NCBI GenBank assembly: GCA_027485995.1
Contig: JAIXPW010000017.1
Coordinates: forward strand, 1-64,000
Direction: 5' to 3'
DNA: 64,000 nt
From: Verrucomicrobiaceae bacterium
Lineage (GTDB): Bacteria; Verrucomicrobiota; Verrucomicrobiia; Verrucomicrobiales; Akkermansiaceae
Positions 41,679 through 50,179 of this stretch are shown here, piece after piece. The translations under genes were made by a program, and so were the position numbers. Under the pieces are notes generated by a model. It did no database searches, had not been told where the DNA came from, and worked only from the letters and a program-made list of their open reading frames with translations. Position 1 is the stretch's first letter. The number at the start of each line of letters is the position of its first letter.

Positions 41679-42929
41679 TCACGCATACCGATCCGGCGAG
41701 AGCATCGTGAGATCGTGCGACGGGCTTTCGTGATCGACGAGCTGGGCGGCGAGCTCGCCGCTGACGGGGCCGAGGCTGATGCCCATCATCGAGTGACCGG
41801 TGGCGACGACGAAGTTCGACGCGGCCTTTGTCCGACCGAGGTAAGGCATGCCATCCGGCGAGCAGGGACGGAAGCCTTGCCATGGCTTGATGCCGTCGAA
41901 GTCGGTGACCTTGAACCTCGGGAAATACTTCGGCAGTGCCTTGAGGATGCCTTGCACGCGGCGCGGTTCGATGTGTTCCTTCTTGCCGCTGATTTCCATA
42001 GTGCCACCGACGCGGAGGGCACCGTTGATCGGAGTGATCGCGACTCGGGCCTCGGTGAAGACGGAACAGAGGGTGGGAAGCTCGACCGGGTTCTGAAGTG
42101 TCAGGCTGTAACCCTTTCCTGCCTGCATCGGGATGCGCAGACCAAGGTCCTTCACGAGATCATCCGACCAGGCTCCGGCGCAGAGGACGAACTCATCGCC
42201 CTCGATGTCTCCGGCGGAGGTTTTCAACGCGACGAGCTTGTTTCCCTCACGCTTCCAGCCTTCGAAGCTCGTGTTCCAGAGAAAGGCGCCACCGCCTTCA
42301 AGGATGCGGCGTTGATAGGCGGAGATGAGTCGATTCGGATCGAGATGGCAGTCTTTCGGAAACCAGACGGAACCGGCGACGTCCATGGTGATCGTCGGAT
42401 CGAGCTTCGCGGTGCCAGCAGCATCGAACACCTCGGCCGGGACTCCGAGGCTGCGGGACTTGACGGCAACAGCGGCCTCCTCGTCGAGTCCGTGCTGGGT
42501 CTTGCAGAGCATCAGCAGGCCCTTTTTCACAAGGCCGAAATCCTCACCGGAATCGGCGAGATCATCGTAGATCGCGCGGCTGGCGAGATTGAGGTCGCGC
42601 AGGACCGGCGACGCTTGATCGACGTGCTTGTGGGTCGCGGCAGCCATGAATTTCAGACCCCAGGAAACGAGTCCGAAGTCGAGGCGAGGCTTGATGTAAA
42701 AGGGAGACTCCGGATTCCACATCCACTTGAAGCCGAGGGCGACCATGCCTGGGGCGGCGAGCGGCACGAAGTGGCTGGGCACGATCATGCCCGCGTTGCC
42801 GAAGGAGCAGCCATCGCGCTTTTCGGGAGAGCGGTCAACGATCGTGACGCGGTGGCCGCGCTTGAGGCAGGCATCGGCCGTGGCAAGTCCGATGATGCCG
42901 CCGCCGAGGATGACGATGTGTTTGGACAT
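41679..42929 (-). CDS. FAD-dependent D-hydroxyproline oxidase/dehydrogenase (DadA family)
   Basis: A 416-residue DAO/DadA-like flavoprotein. N-terminal FAD motif GGGIIG; CSFGNAGMI block; later PWQGFRPCSPDGMPYLG and GHSMMGISLGPVSGEL close the flavin site. In known hydroxyproline clusters this subunit (LhpB) oxidises cis-4-hydroxy-D-proline to pyrroline-4-hydroxy-2-carboxylate. Its place right after the epimerase and near the deaminase and semialdehyde dehydrogenase supports that role rather than D-Ala oxidation. Confidence 0.82.
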   Translation of the reverse strand: MSKHIVILGGGIIGLATADACLKRGHRVTIVDRSPEKRDGCSFGNAGMIVPSHFVPLAAPGMVALGFKWMWNPESPFYIKPRLDFGLVSWGLKFMAAATHKHVDQASPVLRDLNLASRAIYDDLADSGEDFGLVKKGLLMLCKTQHGLDEEAAVAVKSRSLGVPAEVFDAAGTAKLDPTITMDVAGSVWFPKDCHLDPNRLISAYQRRILEGGGAFLWNTSFEGWKREGNKLVALKTSAGDIEGDEFVLCAGAWSDDLVKDLGLRIPMQAGKGYSLTLQNPVELPTLCSVFTEARVAITPINGALRVGGTMEISGKKEHIEPRRVQGILKALPKYFPRFKVTDFDGIKPWQGFRPCSPDGMPYLGRTKAASNFVVATGHSMMGISLGPVSGELAAQLVDHESPSHDLTMLSPDRYA

Positions 42930-42941
42930 GGAGAATGATAT

Positions 42942-43865
42942 CTAACTGATGCCGTTGGCGAAGGGATCGGAGGGATCGAAGCAGAGGGTGGACTCCGCCA
43001 TGATGTGGGCTTCGCCGATGATGGTCGGGATGATCTCGCCGATGGACAGATTGGACCAGATGAAGGAGCAACGGAACGAACTGCCGACGATGCTTTCCTG
43101 GACCCAGGTCTCGCCCTCGGCAAGCTTTCCGGCGGAGGCCAGGCAGGCAAGCTTGGCGCTGGTGCCTGTGCCGCAGGGGGAGCGGTCGTAGGCCTTTCCG
43201 GGGCAGAGCACGAAGTTGCGGGAGTCGCCGCCCTTGAGGCCAGGGCCGAAGAGCTCGATGTGGTCGATCTCGGGAAAGCCGCTGCGATTCAGCACCTGAC
43301 GAATCGACCAGGCGAGATTGGTCAGCGCCTCGACGTGGTCTTCGGGGCGGAGGGAAATCGAGGTCACGAGGAAGAACCAGTTTCCGCCCCAGGCGACATC
43401 GCCCGTGACGCTGCCGACTCCGGGCACTTCGACCTCGACGCCGGCACAGGTGCGGCGACTGGGGACGTTGGTGATCGAGACGCTGCCGTCCTCGTGAAGG
43501 GTGGCGGTGACGACGCCGACCGGCGTGTCGATGCGGTGGATTCCGGCGCCGATACGACCGAGGTGGGCGAGGGTCACGATCAGGCCGATCGTTCCATGGC
43601 CGCACATGCCGAGATAGTCGACATTGTTGAAAAAGATCACCCCGGCGGCGCAATCGGGCTCGTGGGGTTCGACGAGGATGGCCCCGACCATCACGTCTGA
43701 GCCACGGGGCTCGAGCACGACGGATTTACGGAAGTCATCGTAGTTCTTGCGGAAACGCATGACCCGTTCCTCGAGGGGACCCATTCCGAGATCGGGACCA
43801 CCTGCGATGACCACGCGGGTGGGCTCGCCGCCGGTGTGGGAGTCGATGACGGTGACGCGTTTCAT
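42942..43865 (-). CDS. 4-hydroxyproline 2-epimerase (proline racemase family)
   Basis: 307 residues. Both catalytic cysteines are visible: Cys88 in MCGHG and Cys231 in DRSPCGTGTSAKLA, so it fits an active epimerase converting trans-4-hydroxy-L-proline to the cis-D form. Start MKRVTV (43865) overlaps the stop of the metallopeptidase gene (ATGA), so translation is coupled. Confidence 0.88.
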   Translation of the reverse strand: MKRVTVIDSHTGGEPTRVVIAGGPDLGMGPLEERVMRFRKNYDDFRKSVVLEPRGSDVMVGAILVEPHEPDCAAGVIFFNNVDYLGMCGHGTIGLIVTLAHLGRIGAGIHRIDTPVGVVTATLHEDGSVSITNVPSRRTCAGVEVEVPGVGSVTGDVAWGGNWFFLVTSISLRPEDHVEALTNLAWSIRQVLNRSGFPEIDHIELFGPGLKGGDSRNFVLCPGKAYDRSPCGTGTSAKLACLASAGKLAEGETWVQESIVGSSFRCSFIWSNLSIGEIIPTIIGEAHIMAESTLCFDPSDPFANGIS

Positions 43866-44719
43866 GGTTCGGGTGGGAGTTTCTCGATTCTCCATTTGAA
43901 AGTGGTGGGATGTCCGGCGGGAAGGCCGTTCAGGTGGGCGCGGTCCTTAGCCTCGCGCTTCGAGGGCCTCAGGTAGCGCCAGGCTTTCTCGCCATAGACC
44001 TCGGCGCAAAGGGCGGCGACCTTGGGATCGTAGGCCTTCAGTTCGGCGCGGGTGTTGACGTGGTTGTGAAGGTCATCGTTCTCTCGATTGTCGTCGAACC
44101 AGCTCTGCGAGGCCTCCGCCCAGTATTCGTGGTGGTTGGTGGCGGCGTAGGTCTTTTTCCACAGGCCTGCGGCGATGGCTTCGTCGTAAACCTTCTTCAG
44201 ACGCGCATCGAAGGTCGGATCGACGGTGGAAAGGCCGGTATCGTGAATGGCGTGGGAGAACTCATGGATCATGATGTTCTCGGTCGAATAGGGATCGCCC
44301 TTGAACTCCAGCAGGTTCTCCTCCGCGCAACTGACGCAGGGATTTTCGAGGTTCGCGCCGAGTCCGCGGGCTCGACGGTCCCAGTAGTCTTTCGGGGTGA
44401 GCTTCGAGTGTTCCGGGATGTCCGTGGTAAACTCGGAGGCCGCCATCACGGTGAGGTGGACCTTGTTCTTCGCCATCGCCTGGAGGAGGTCCTTCCGGCC
44501 ATCGAGGACGCGACGGATGATCCAGGCCGCCTCGCGGAGGGCATCGTCGGCGACCTTTTCCGAAGACACGACGGGAAAGCCATCCACCAGGATCTGCCGC
44601 TTGTAGAACGGGTCGAGGTGGAAGGTTTCCCGGATCTCCGGGGTCACCGCAGTGACGCCCGCCGATTCCTCCGCGAGGGCGGAACCGGCAAGCAGGAAGG
44701 CAAAGAGCAGGTGCTTCAC
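43862..44719 (-). CDS. Secreted zinc metallopeptidase (anthrax lethal factor-like fold suspected)
   Basis: 285 residues from GTG 44719, which gives a signal peptide (KHLLFAFLLAGSALAE). The zinc motif is HEFSH (His152, Glu153, His156) with a NHHEYWAE stretch (about 196-202) as the probable third-ligand region. An ATLF/M34-like assignment is my best guess, from IMIHEFSHAIHD and the EYWAE element. Its stop overlaps the epimerase start, tying it to hydroxyproline use. Confidence 0.7.
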   Translation of the reverse strand: MKHLLFAFLLAGSALAEESAGVTAVTPEIRETFHLDPFYKRQILVDGFPVVSSEKVADDALREAAWIIRRVLDGRKDLLQAMAKNKVHLTVMAASEFTTDIPEHSKLTPKDYWDRRARGLGANLENPCVSCAEENLLEFKGDPYSTENIMIHEFSHAIHDTGLSTVDPTFDARLKKVYDEAIAAGLWKKTYAATNHHEYWAEASQSWFDDNRENDDLHNHVNTRAELKAYDPKVAALCAEVYGEKAWRYLRPSKREAKDRAHLNGLPAGHPTTFKWRIEKLPPEP

Positions 44720-44723
44720 AAGA

Positions 44724-45656
44724 TCACTTGCGCTTTGGAAGCTTCGGGCGGTTGGCGATGCCGTCGTGGATGACCTTGAGCACGGCCTTACGCTCGGCAC
44801 CCTTGAGGATGGTGCGCGGGGCACGAACCCACTCGGCACCGAGTCCGCATTCCTGGACGCAGAGCTTGATGTACTGGACGAACTTGATGTTCACATCCAG
44901 GTGGAGCAGCGGAGTGAACCAGCGATAGATCTCGAGGGCCTTCTTCCACTCGCCAGCCTGCATGAGTTCCCAGCAGGCCTGGTTTTCCTCGGGGAACGCG
45001 ATGCCGGTTCCGGCGACCCAGCCGTCGATGCCGAGCACGGCGCTTTCGAGGGCGAGGTCATCGACGCCGGTGAAGATCGAGTAACGATCGCCAACGGTGT
45101 TGCGGAGGTCGGTGATGCGGCGGGTGTTGCCGGAGCTCTCCTTGAGCGAGGTGAAATTCTTCACGTCGGCCAGCTTGGCGAACATCTCCGGAGTGATGTC
45201 GTTTCCGTAGCTGATCGGGTTGTTGTAAATCATGATCGGCAGTCCGGTGGACTTGGCAACCGTGCGGAGGTGGGTCATCGACTCCTCGGGATCGGGAGTC
45301 TTGTAGTTCATGGCCGGCATCAGCATGTAGCCATCGACTCCAAGCTTTTCGCAGTCTTTCACATAACGACAGGCCTCGGCGGTGGCGGACTCGGCGACGC
45401 CGCTGACGACCGGGATACGGCCCTTCACGACGCCGACCATTTCCTTCATCAAGAGCCGCTTTTCATCGGCGGTGAGGGTTTGGTTTTCTCCAAGCGAGCC
45501 GAGGTAGACCAATCCGCTGATGCCGGACTTGATGAGGACTTCGGTGTGCCGGGCGGTCGCATCGAGATCGAGCGATCCGTCCTTGTGCATTTGGGTGGTG
45601 ATGGCCGGGAAGACTCCGGTCCAGGTGCCCTTGCGGGTGCGGGATGTTGACGCCAT
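44724..45656 (-). CDS. Pyrroline-4-hydroxy-2-carboxylate deaminase (DapA family)
   Basis: 310 residues of the DHDPS/NAL fold. The Schiff-base lysine is in FTSLKESSGN and the catalytic Tyr in IMIYNNP. In hydroxyproline operons (LhpC/HypD) this family turns pyrroline-4-hydroxy-2-carboxylate into 2-oxoglutarate semialdehyde and ammonia; the neighbours here support that over dihydrodipicolinate synthase. It begins the minus-strand set. Confidence 0.82.
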   Translation of the reverse strand: MASTSRTRKGTWTGVFPAITTQMHKDGSLDLDATARHTEVLIKSGISGLVYLGSLGENQTLTADEKRLLMKEMVGVVKGRIPVVSGVAESATAEACRYVKDCEKLGVDGYMLMPAMNYKTPDPEESMTHLRTVAKSTGLPIMIYNNPISYGNDITPEMFAKLADVKNFTSLKESSGNTRRITDLRNTVGDRYSIFTGVDDLALESAVLGIDGWVAGTGIAFPEENQACWELMQAGEWKKALEIYRWFTPLLHLDVNIKFVQYIKLCVQECGLGAEWVRAPRTILKGAERKAVLKVIHDGIANRPKLPKRK

Positions 45657-45795
45657 GCCGGGAAGCTAGATCAGGAAACGCGAACCGGTATTGTGCGAAA
45701 TCCCGTGATGGACCACAAAAACGAGCAAGCCATTTTCCGGGCGTTCGGCTATCAACAGTCATCTCCGGGCAACCTCGGTTTTCCATTTCCCTTTT
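45657..45795. promoter_or_regulatory. Divergent promoter region of the hydroxyproline cluster
   Basis: 139 bp between the divergently read deaminase and aldehyde dehydrogenase genes must carry promoters for both arms. No clear -10/-35 pairs or palindromic operator can be named with confidence. No regulator gene is adjacent. Confidence 0.4.
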
Positions 45796-47391
45796 ATGAA
45801 TCCACACGGTCAATCCTTCATCGCAGGCGAGCGCATCGCCGGCACTGGCAGCGCATTTCAAGTCGTCTCACCGCTCGATCGCAGCACACTGCCGGGTGTG
45901 TTTCTAACAGCAGACGAGTCGCAGGTGGATGCCGCCTTGCAGGCTGCGGCGCTCGCGCACCCGGTCTTCGCCGCCACCGAGGGATCGAAGCGGGCTGCGT
46001 TTCTGGAGGCGATCGCCGACGAGATCATGGCCTTGGGAGACGTCCTGATCGAACGCGCCCAGCTGGAAAGTGGTCTTCCACGTCCGCGCCTCGAAGGCGA
46101 ACGCGGCCGCACGGTTGGGCAGCTTCGGTTGTTTGCTCAGATGGCCGCTGGCAATTCATGGATGGACGCCCGCATCGACCCTGCGGACCCGTCGCGTCAA
46201 CCGCTGCCGAAACCGGATCTTCGCCGCCTGTTGGTTCCGATCGGTCCCGTGGTGGTATTCGGTGCCAGCAATTTCCCGCTCGCCTTCTCCGTCGCCGGGG
46301 GCGACACGGCCTCGGCACTTGCGACCGGAAATCCGGTTGTGGTCAAGGCGCACGAAGCCCACCCCGGCACGTCCGAACTGGTCGCCGAAGCGATCGTTTC
46401 CGCCGCGAAGAAGGTCGGGCTGCCCGCCGGAGTCTTCTCGATGGTCCACGGCTCCGGGAAGGTCCTCGGCCCCTGGCTGGCGAAGCATCCCGCTACGAAA
46501 GCGATCGGCTTCACCGGTTCTGAAATCGCCGGCCGCGCCCTCTTCGACCTCGCCGCCTCCCGTCCCGATCCGATTCCCGTCTTCGCTGAAATGGGCAGCC
46601 TCAATCCAGTGGTGCTTCTGTCTGGAGCCATCGCCAGCCGGGGTGCCGCGATCGGCACCGCACTGGCCCAGTCGATCACGCTCGGTGCCGGCCAGTTCTG
46701 CACCAAGCCCGGTCTCTTCTTCGCCACCGAAGGCGAAGGCCTCAATGCCTTCCGCGAAGCCCTCACCTCGACCATCGCGGGCATCGTCCCCTCGACCATG
46801 CTGCATCCCGGCATCGCGGATCATTACAACGCGAAGTGCAGCTCGATCCAGGCCCATGACAGCGCGAAGGTGCTCGCAACGACCACCACCGCCGCCGATC
46901 CGAACGCCACCCAGGGCCAGCCGCTCGTGCTGGAAATTTCCGCCGCTCAGTTCATCGCGGACGATACCTTCCGTCATGAAGTCTTCGGGCCCTTCGCGAT
47001 CCTGGTCGTCTCTTCAAATGAGACCGAACGCGACACCGCCCTCTCAAAACTCGGCGGACAACTGACCGCCACCATCTACGGGGACGAAGCCGAACTTTCA
47101 AGCTCGCAGCCTCTCGTGGCCAAGCTCGGCAGCATCGCCGGTCGCGTCATCTTCAACGGCGTACCGACCGGCGTGGAGGTCTTCCATGCCATGCAGCACG
47201 GTGGACCCTACCCGGCCTCCACCGACTCCCGCTACACCTCGGTCGGCACGGCAGCGCTGCTTCGCTTTGTACGACCCGTCTCGTACCAGAACGCCCCTCA
47301 GGATCTCCTGCCACCCGCGCTTCAGGACTCCAATCCCCTCGGCATCGTTCGCCTCATCAATGGCCAACCTTCCTCGGCTCCCCTGTCATGA
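45796..47391 (+). CDS. 2-oxoglutarate semialdehyde dehydrogenase (ALDH family)
   Basis: 531 residues. Catalytic Cys in GAGQFCTKPGLFF and Glu in FAEMGSLNPV; cofactor pocket NFPLAFSVAGGDTASALATGNPVVVKAH. It resembles the semialdehyde dehydrogenases that finish hydroxyproline and pentose pathways by forming 2-oxoglutarate. Its stop overlaps the next gene's start (ATGA). Confidence 0.87.
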   Translation: MNPHGQSFIAGERIAGTGSAFQVVSPLDRSTLPGVFLTADESQVDAALQAAALAHPVFAATEGSKRAAFLEAIADEIMALGDVLIERAQLESGLPRPRLEGERGRTVGQLRLFAQMAAGNSWMDARIDPADPSRQPLPKPDLRRLLVPIGPVVVFGASNFPLAFSVAGGDTASALATGNPVVVKAHEAHPGTSELVAEAIVSAAKKVGLPAGVFSMVHGSGKVLGPWLAKHPATKAIGFTGSEIAGRALFDLAASRPDPIPVFAEMGSLNPVVLLSGAIASRGAAIGTALAQSITLGAGQFCTKPGLFFATEGEGLNAFREALTSTIAGIVPSTMLHPGIADHYNAKCSSIQAHDSAKVLATTTTAADPNATQGQPLVLEISAAQFIADDTFRHEVFGPFAILVVSSNETERDTALSKLGGQLTATIYGDEAELSSSQPLVAKLGSIAGRVIFNGVPTGVEVFHAMQHGGPYPASTDSRYTSVGTAALLRFVRPVSYQNAPQDLLPPALQDSNPLGIVRLINGQPSSAPLS

Positions 47392-49718
47392 ACCGATTGA
47401 TTCCCGTCCTTGTCTCGCTGCTCCTTCCAGCCAGTGCCCAGACCTGGAAGGAAGCGCAGGCCCGCAGTGAAAAGATCCGCCAACAGGCCCGTGGGCAGGT
47501 GATCCGGGAGGACCTGAAGTTCGCCTGGAGCACCGACGGGCGGAGTCTTGTCTATCAGGTCGGCATTGAGGGAAACCGCAAGCAGGGCTTCGTGGTGGAT
47601 CTTTCCAGTGGGAAGAAGACTGAAACGAACGACCCTCAAGCCCTCAGCAAGGTCGGCAACCGGGAAGTCCCGCTTGTGGCTCCCGATCAGGTGCCGCGCC
47701 GTTCCCGCAGCACCGGAGGCGATCAGAACCTCAGCTTGGAAAACGCCACAGGAGCGGTCGTGCGGGTTGAATGGATCGGCTTCGACGGCAGGCCTCAGGC
47801 CTTCGGAGACATCCAGCCCGGCGCCACTAGCACTCAGGGCACCTACGCCGGCCACGTTTGGCGAATCTCGCGTGCGGATGGCAGCGTTCTCGGCAGTGTC
47901 GTCACTCCGGATTTCCCAAGCCTGGTAAAAATCACCGGGCCCATTGCCAGCCAATCCGGAGCCCCCGATGGCCAGTCGCCAGACGGGAAATGGATGGCCA
48001 CCACACGAGATGGCAGCGTCTTCCTGAAAGCCACCGCTGGTGGCGAAGCTGTCCGCCTCGCCGAAGGATCGCAGAACGACGGCTATCAAGGCCGCATCCA
48101 ATGGTCGCCCGACTCCACGCGGTTGGTCGTTTTCCGCACCAAGTCCGTGTCCCAACGCATGGTCACCCTGATCGAATCCTCGCCGAAGGATCAGCTTCAA
48201 CCAAAGGTCGAGACCATCCCCTACACCAAGCCCGGCGATCCCATCCGCCAGCCAAAGCCACGTCTGTTCGACGTGGTCAAACGCACCGAGATCCCGATCG
48301 ATGACTCCCTTTTCGCCAATCCATGGAGCATCGACAAGGGCGAGTGGTCCGAGAACTCCAAGGAATACACCTTCCTCTTCAACCAACGCGGCCATCAGGT
48401 CCTCCGCATTCTGAGCATCAGCGCCGCCGACGGAAAGGTTCGTGTCATCACTGAGGAAAAGACCGATACCTTCATCGACTACTCCCAGAAAACCTACTTC
48501 CAGAGACTTTCCGCCAGCGGCGAAATTCTCTGGATGTCCGAGCGAGACGGCTGGAATCACCTCTACCTCATCGACGAGAAAAGCGGTACCGTAAAACGCC
48601 AGCTCACCAAGGGTGCATGGAACGTCCGCAGCGTCGTTTCCGTGGATGAAAAAGCGCGGACGGTCCTGATCAAGGCACTGGCCATCCATCCGGGACAGGA
48701 TCCCTACTTCACCCATTTCGCCCGCATCAGCTTGGATGGAGGAGCCCCCACCCTGCTCACCAGCGGCAATGGTGATCACCAGGTCAACTTCTCTCCGGAT
48801 GGAAACTACTACACGGACCGTTGGTCGCGGGTCGATCAGCCTCCGGTGGTCGAGGTCCATCGCAGTTCGGACGGGAAGTTGATCGCCGAACTGGAGCGCG
48901 CCGATGACTCCGCCTACCTCAAAACCGGCTGGAGCCGCCCGGAGCCCTTCGTCACCAAGGGCCGCGATGGAAAGACCGACATCCACGGCATCCTCGTCAA
49001 GCCCTCCAACTTCGACCCCTCGAAGCGCTACCCCGTCGTCGAGGACATCTATGCCGGCCCCCACGACTTCTTCGTTCCGAAGCGCTACTCCACCTGGATG
49101 AACATGAACCAGATGGCCGAACTCGGGTTCATTGTCGTCATGATCGACGGCATGGGCACCAACTGGCGCAGCAAGGCCTTTCACGACGTCGCCTGGAAGA
49201 ACCTCGCCGACAGCGGACTGCCCGACCGAATCGTCTGGATGAAAGCCGCTGCCGCCACCCGTCCATGGATGGACCTCTCCCGGGTCGGGATCTATGGCGG
49301 CAGCGCCGGGGGACAGAACGCCCTTTCCGCCCTGCTTCATCACCCGGAGTTCTACAAGGTCGGGGTCGCCGATTGCGGCTGCCACGACAACCGCATGGAC
49401 AAAATCTGGTGGAACGAAGCCTGGATGGGCTGGCCGGTCGATGAGAGCTACGCGAAAAACTCAAACGTCACCGACGCCGCGAAGCTCCAAGGAAAACTCC
49501 TGCTCATCGTGGGGGAAATCGACCACAACGTCGATCCCTCCTCCACCCTGCAGGTCGTCAACGCCTTGGAAAAGGCTGACAAGGATTTCGAGATGCTGAT
49601 CATCACCGGCTCCGACCATGGCGCTGCGGAATCGCCCTACGGAAGCCGCCGCCGGGCCGAGTTCCTGGCCAGAAATCTGCTTACAGTCCCGATTTCACCC
49701 ACCCCTGGCCGGAACTGA
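47388..49718 (+). CDS. S9 family (dipeptidyl peptidase IV-like) serine peptidase
   Basis: 776 residues with a signal peptide (RLIPVLVSLLLPASA). Residues about 40-500 form the DPP4-like propeller; the hydrolase domain has Ser639 in GGSAGG, Asp712 in GEIDHNVD and His744 in GSDHGAAES. It cleaves peptides, often after proline. It is coupled to the semialdehyde dehydrogenase, which fits liberation of hydroxyproline- or proline-containing peptides. Confidence 0.9.
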   Translation: MNRLIPVLVSLLLPASAQTWKEAQARSEKIRQQARGQVIREDLKFAWSTDGRSLVYQVGIEGNRKQGFVVDLSSGKKTETNDPQALSKVGNREVPLVAPDQVPRRSRSTGGDQNLSLENATGAVVRVEWIGFDGRPQAFGDIQPGATSTQGTYAGHVWRISRADGSVLGSVVTPDFPSLVKITGPIASQSGAPDGQSPDGKWMATTRDGSVFLKATAGGEAVRLAEGSQNDGYQGRIQWSPDSTRLVVFRTKSVSQRMVTLIESSPKDQLQPKVETIPYTKPGDPIRQPKPRLFDVVKRTEIPIDDSLFANPWSIDKGEWSENSKEYTFLFNQRGHQVLRILSISAADGKVRVITEEKTDTFIDYSQKTYFQRLSASGEILWMSERDGWNHLYLIDEKSGTVKRQLTKGAWNVRSVVSVDEKARTVLIKALAIHPGQDPYFTHFARISLDGGAPTLLTSGNGDHQVNFSPDGNYYTDRWSRVDQPPVVEVHRSSDGKLIAELERADDSAYLKTGWSRPEPFVTKGRDGKTDIHGILVKPSNFDPSKRYPVVEDIYAGPHDFFVPKRYSTWMNMNQMAELGFIVVMIDGMGTNWRSKAFHDVAWKNLADSGLPDRIVWMKAAAATRPWMDLSRVGIYGGSAGGQNALSALLHHPEFYKVGVADCGCHDNRMDKIWWNEAWMGWPVDESYAKNSNVTDAAKLQGKLLLIVGEIDHNVDPSSTLQVVNALEKADKDFEMLIITGSDHGAAESPYGSRRRAEFLARNLLTVPISPTPGRN

Positions 49719-50179
49719 ACGCCCTCAAGGAAAGCCGGAGGTCGGGCAACATTTTCATCGACATTTCCCCTCCTCCCGCCAGTCTGGGAGAGCATCTTTT
49801 GTAAATACCGACCAGCATGTTCAACGTTTCATCAAGCAAGATCGTGTACCAGAATCGCCGGGCGTTTCGAGGTCCCTGTTCTCCTCCGTCCTTCTTCGGC
49901 TTGAAGCGAAGTTCGCTCGCCACCCATTCCGCCCTGTAGGGCATTTCCGGCACCAAGGCCAACGCCACGCGCCATGACCTTCGCTCCCCTTCATTCACAA
50001 ATTCTTCTGGCCTCCTCCCCTTTTTTGGGTAGTTGTTGGTGAATTCATTGTAATTACCGAATGCGTTCGGCTACTTTGCACCCATCCGGAACGCCGCAGA
50101 AACGTTCGAGATCTTCCTAATCCCCTAAGTCCTTCCGCGGCGAGTGCCAATTCCCGCGACCTTTTCCTCCAAAACTCCC
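49719..50179. other. 461-bp gap upstream of the PilX-like gene
   Basis: No gene was supported. A minus-strand reading overlapping the peptidase end (49681-49998) shows no family features and was rejected. The AT-richest patch is about 50010-50065 (TTTTTTGGGTAG, GAATTCATTGTAATTACCG) and may carry the promoter of the next operon. Confidence 0.45.

Noticed and set aside
41556..42938. 460-codon plus-strand frame opposite the flavoprotein
   Set aside because: The minus-strand gene has a clear FAD motif and family blocks; the other frame is a shadow.
44724..45656. Dihydrodipicolinate synthase (lysine pathway) for the DapA-family gene
   Set aside because: The neighbours form a hydroxyproline pathway, and a lysine-biosynthetic context is absent.
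47322..49385. 687-codon minus-strand open frame opposite the S9 peptidase
   Set aside because: The plus-strand frame has a signal peptide and an intact catalytic triad; the antisense frame shows nothing recognisable.
49681..49998. 105-codon minus-strand frame after the S9 peptidase
   Set aside because: It overlaps the end of the peptidase gene and has no recognisable features or ribosome binding site.
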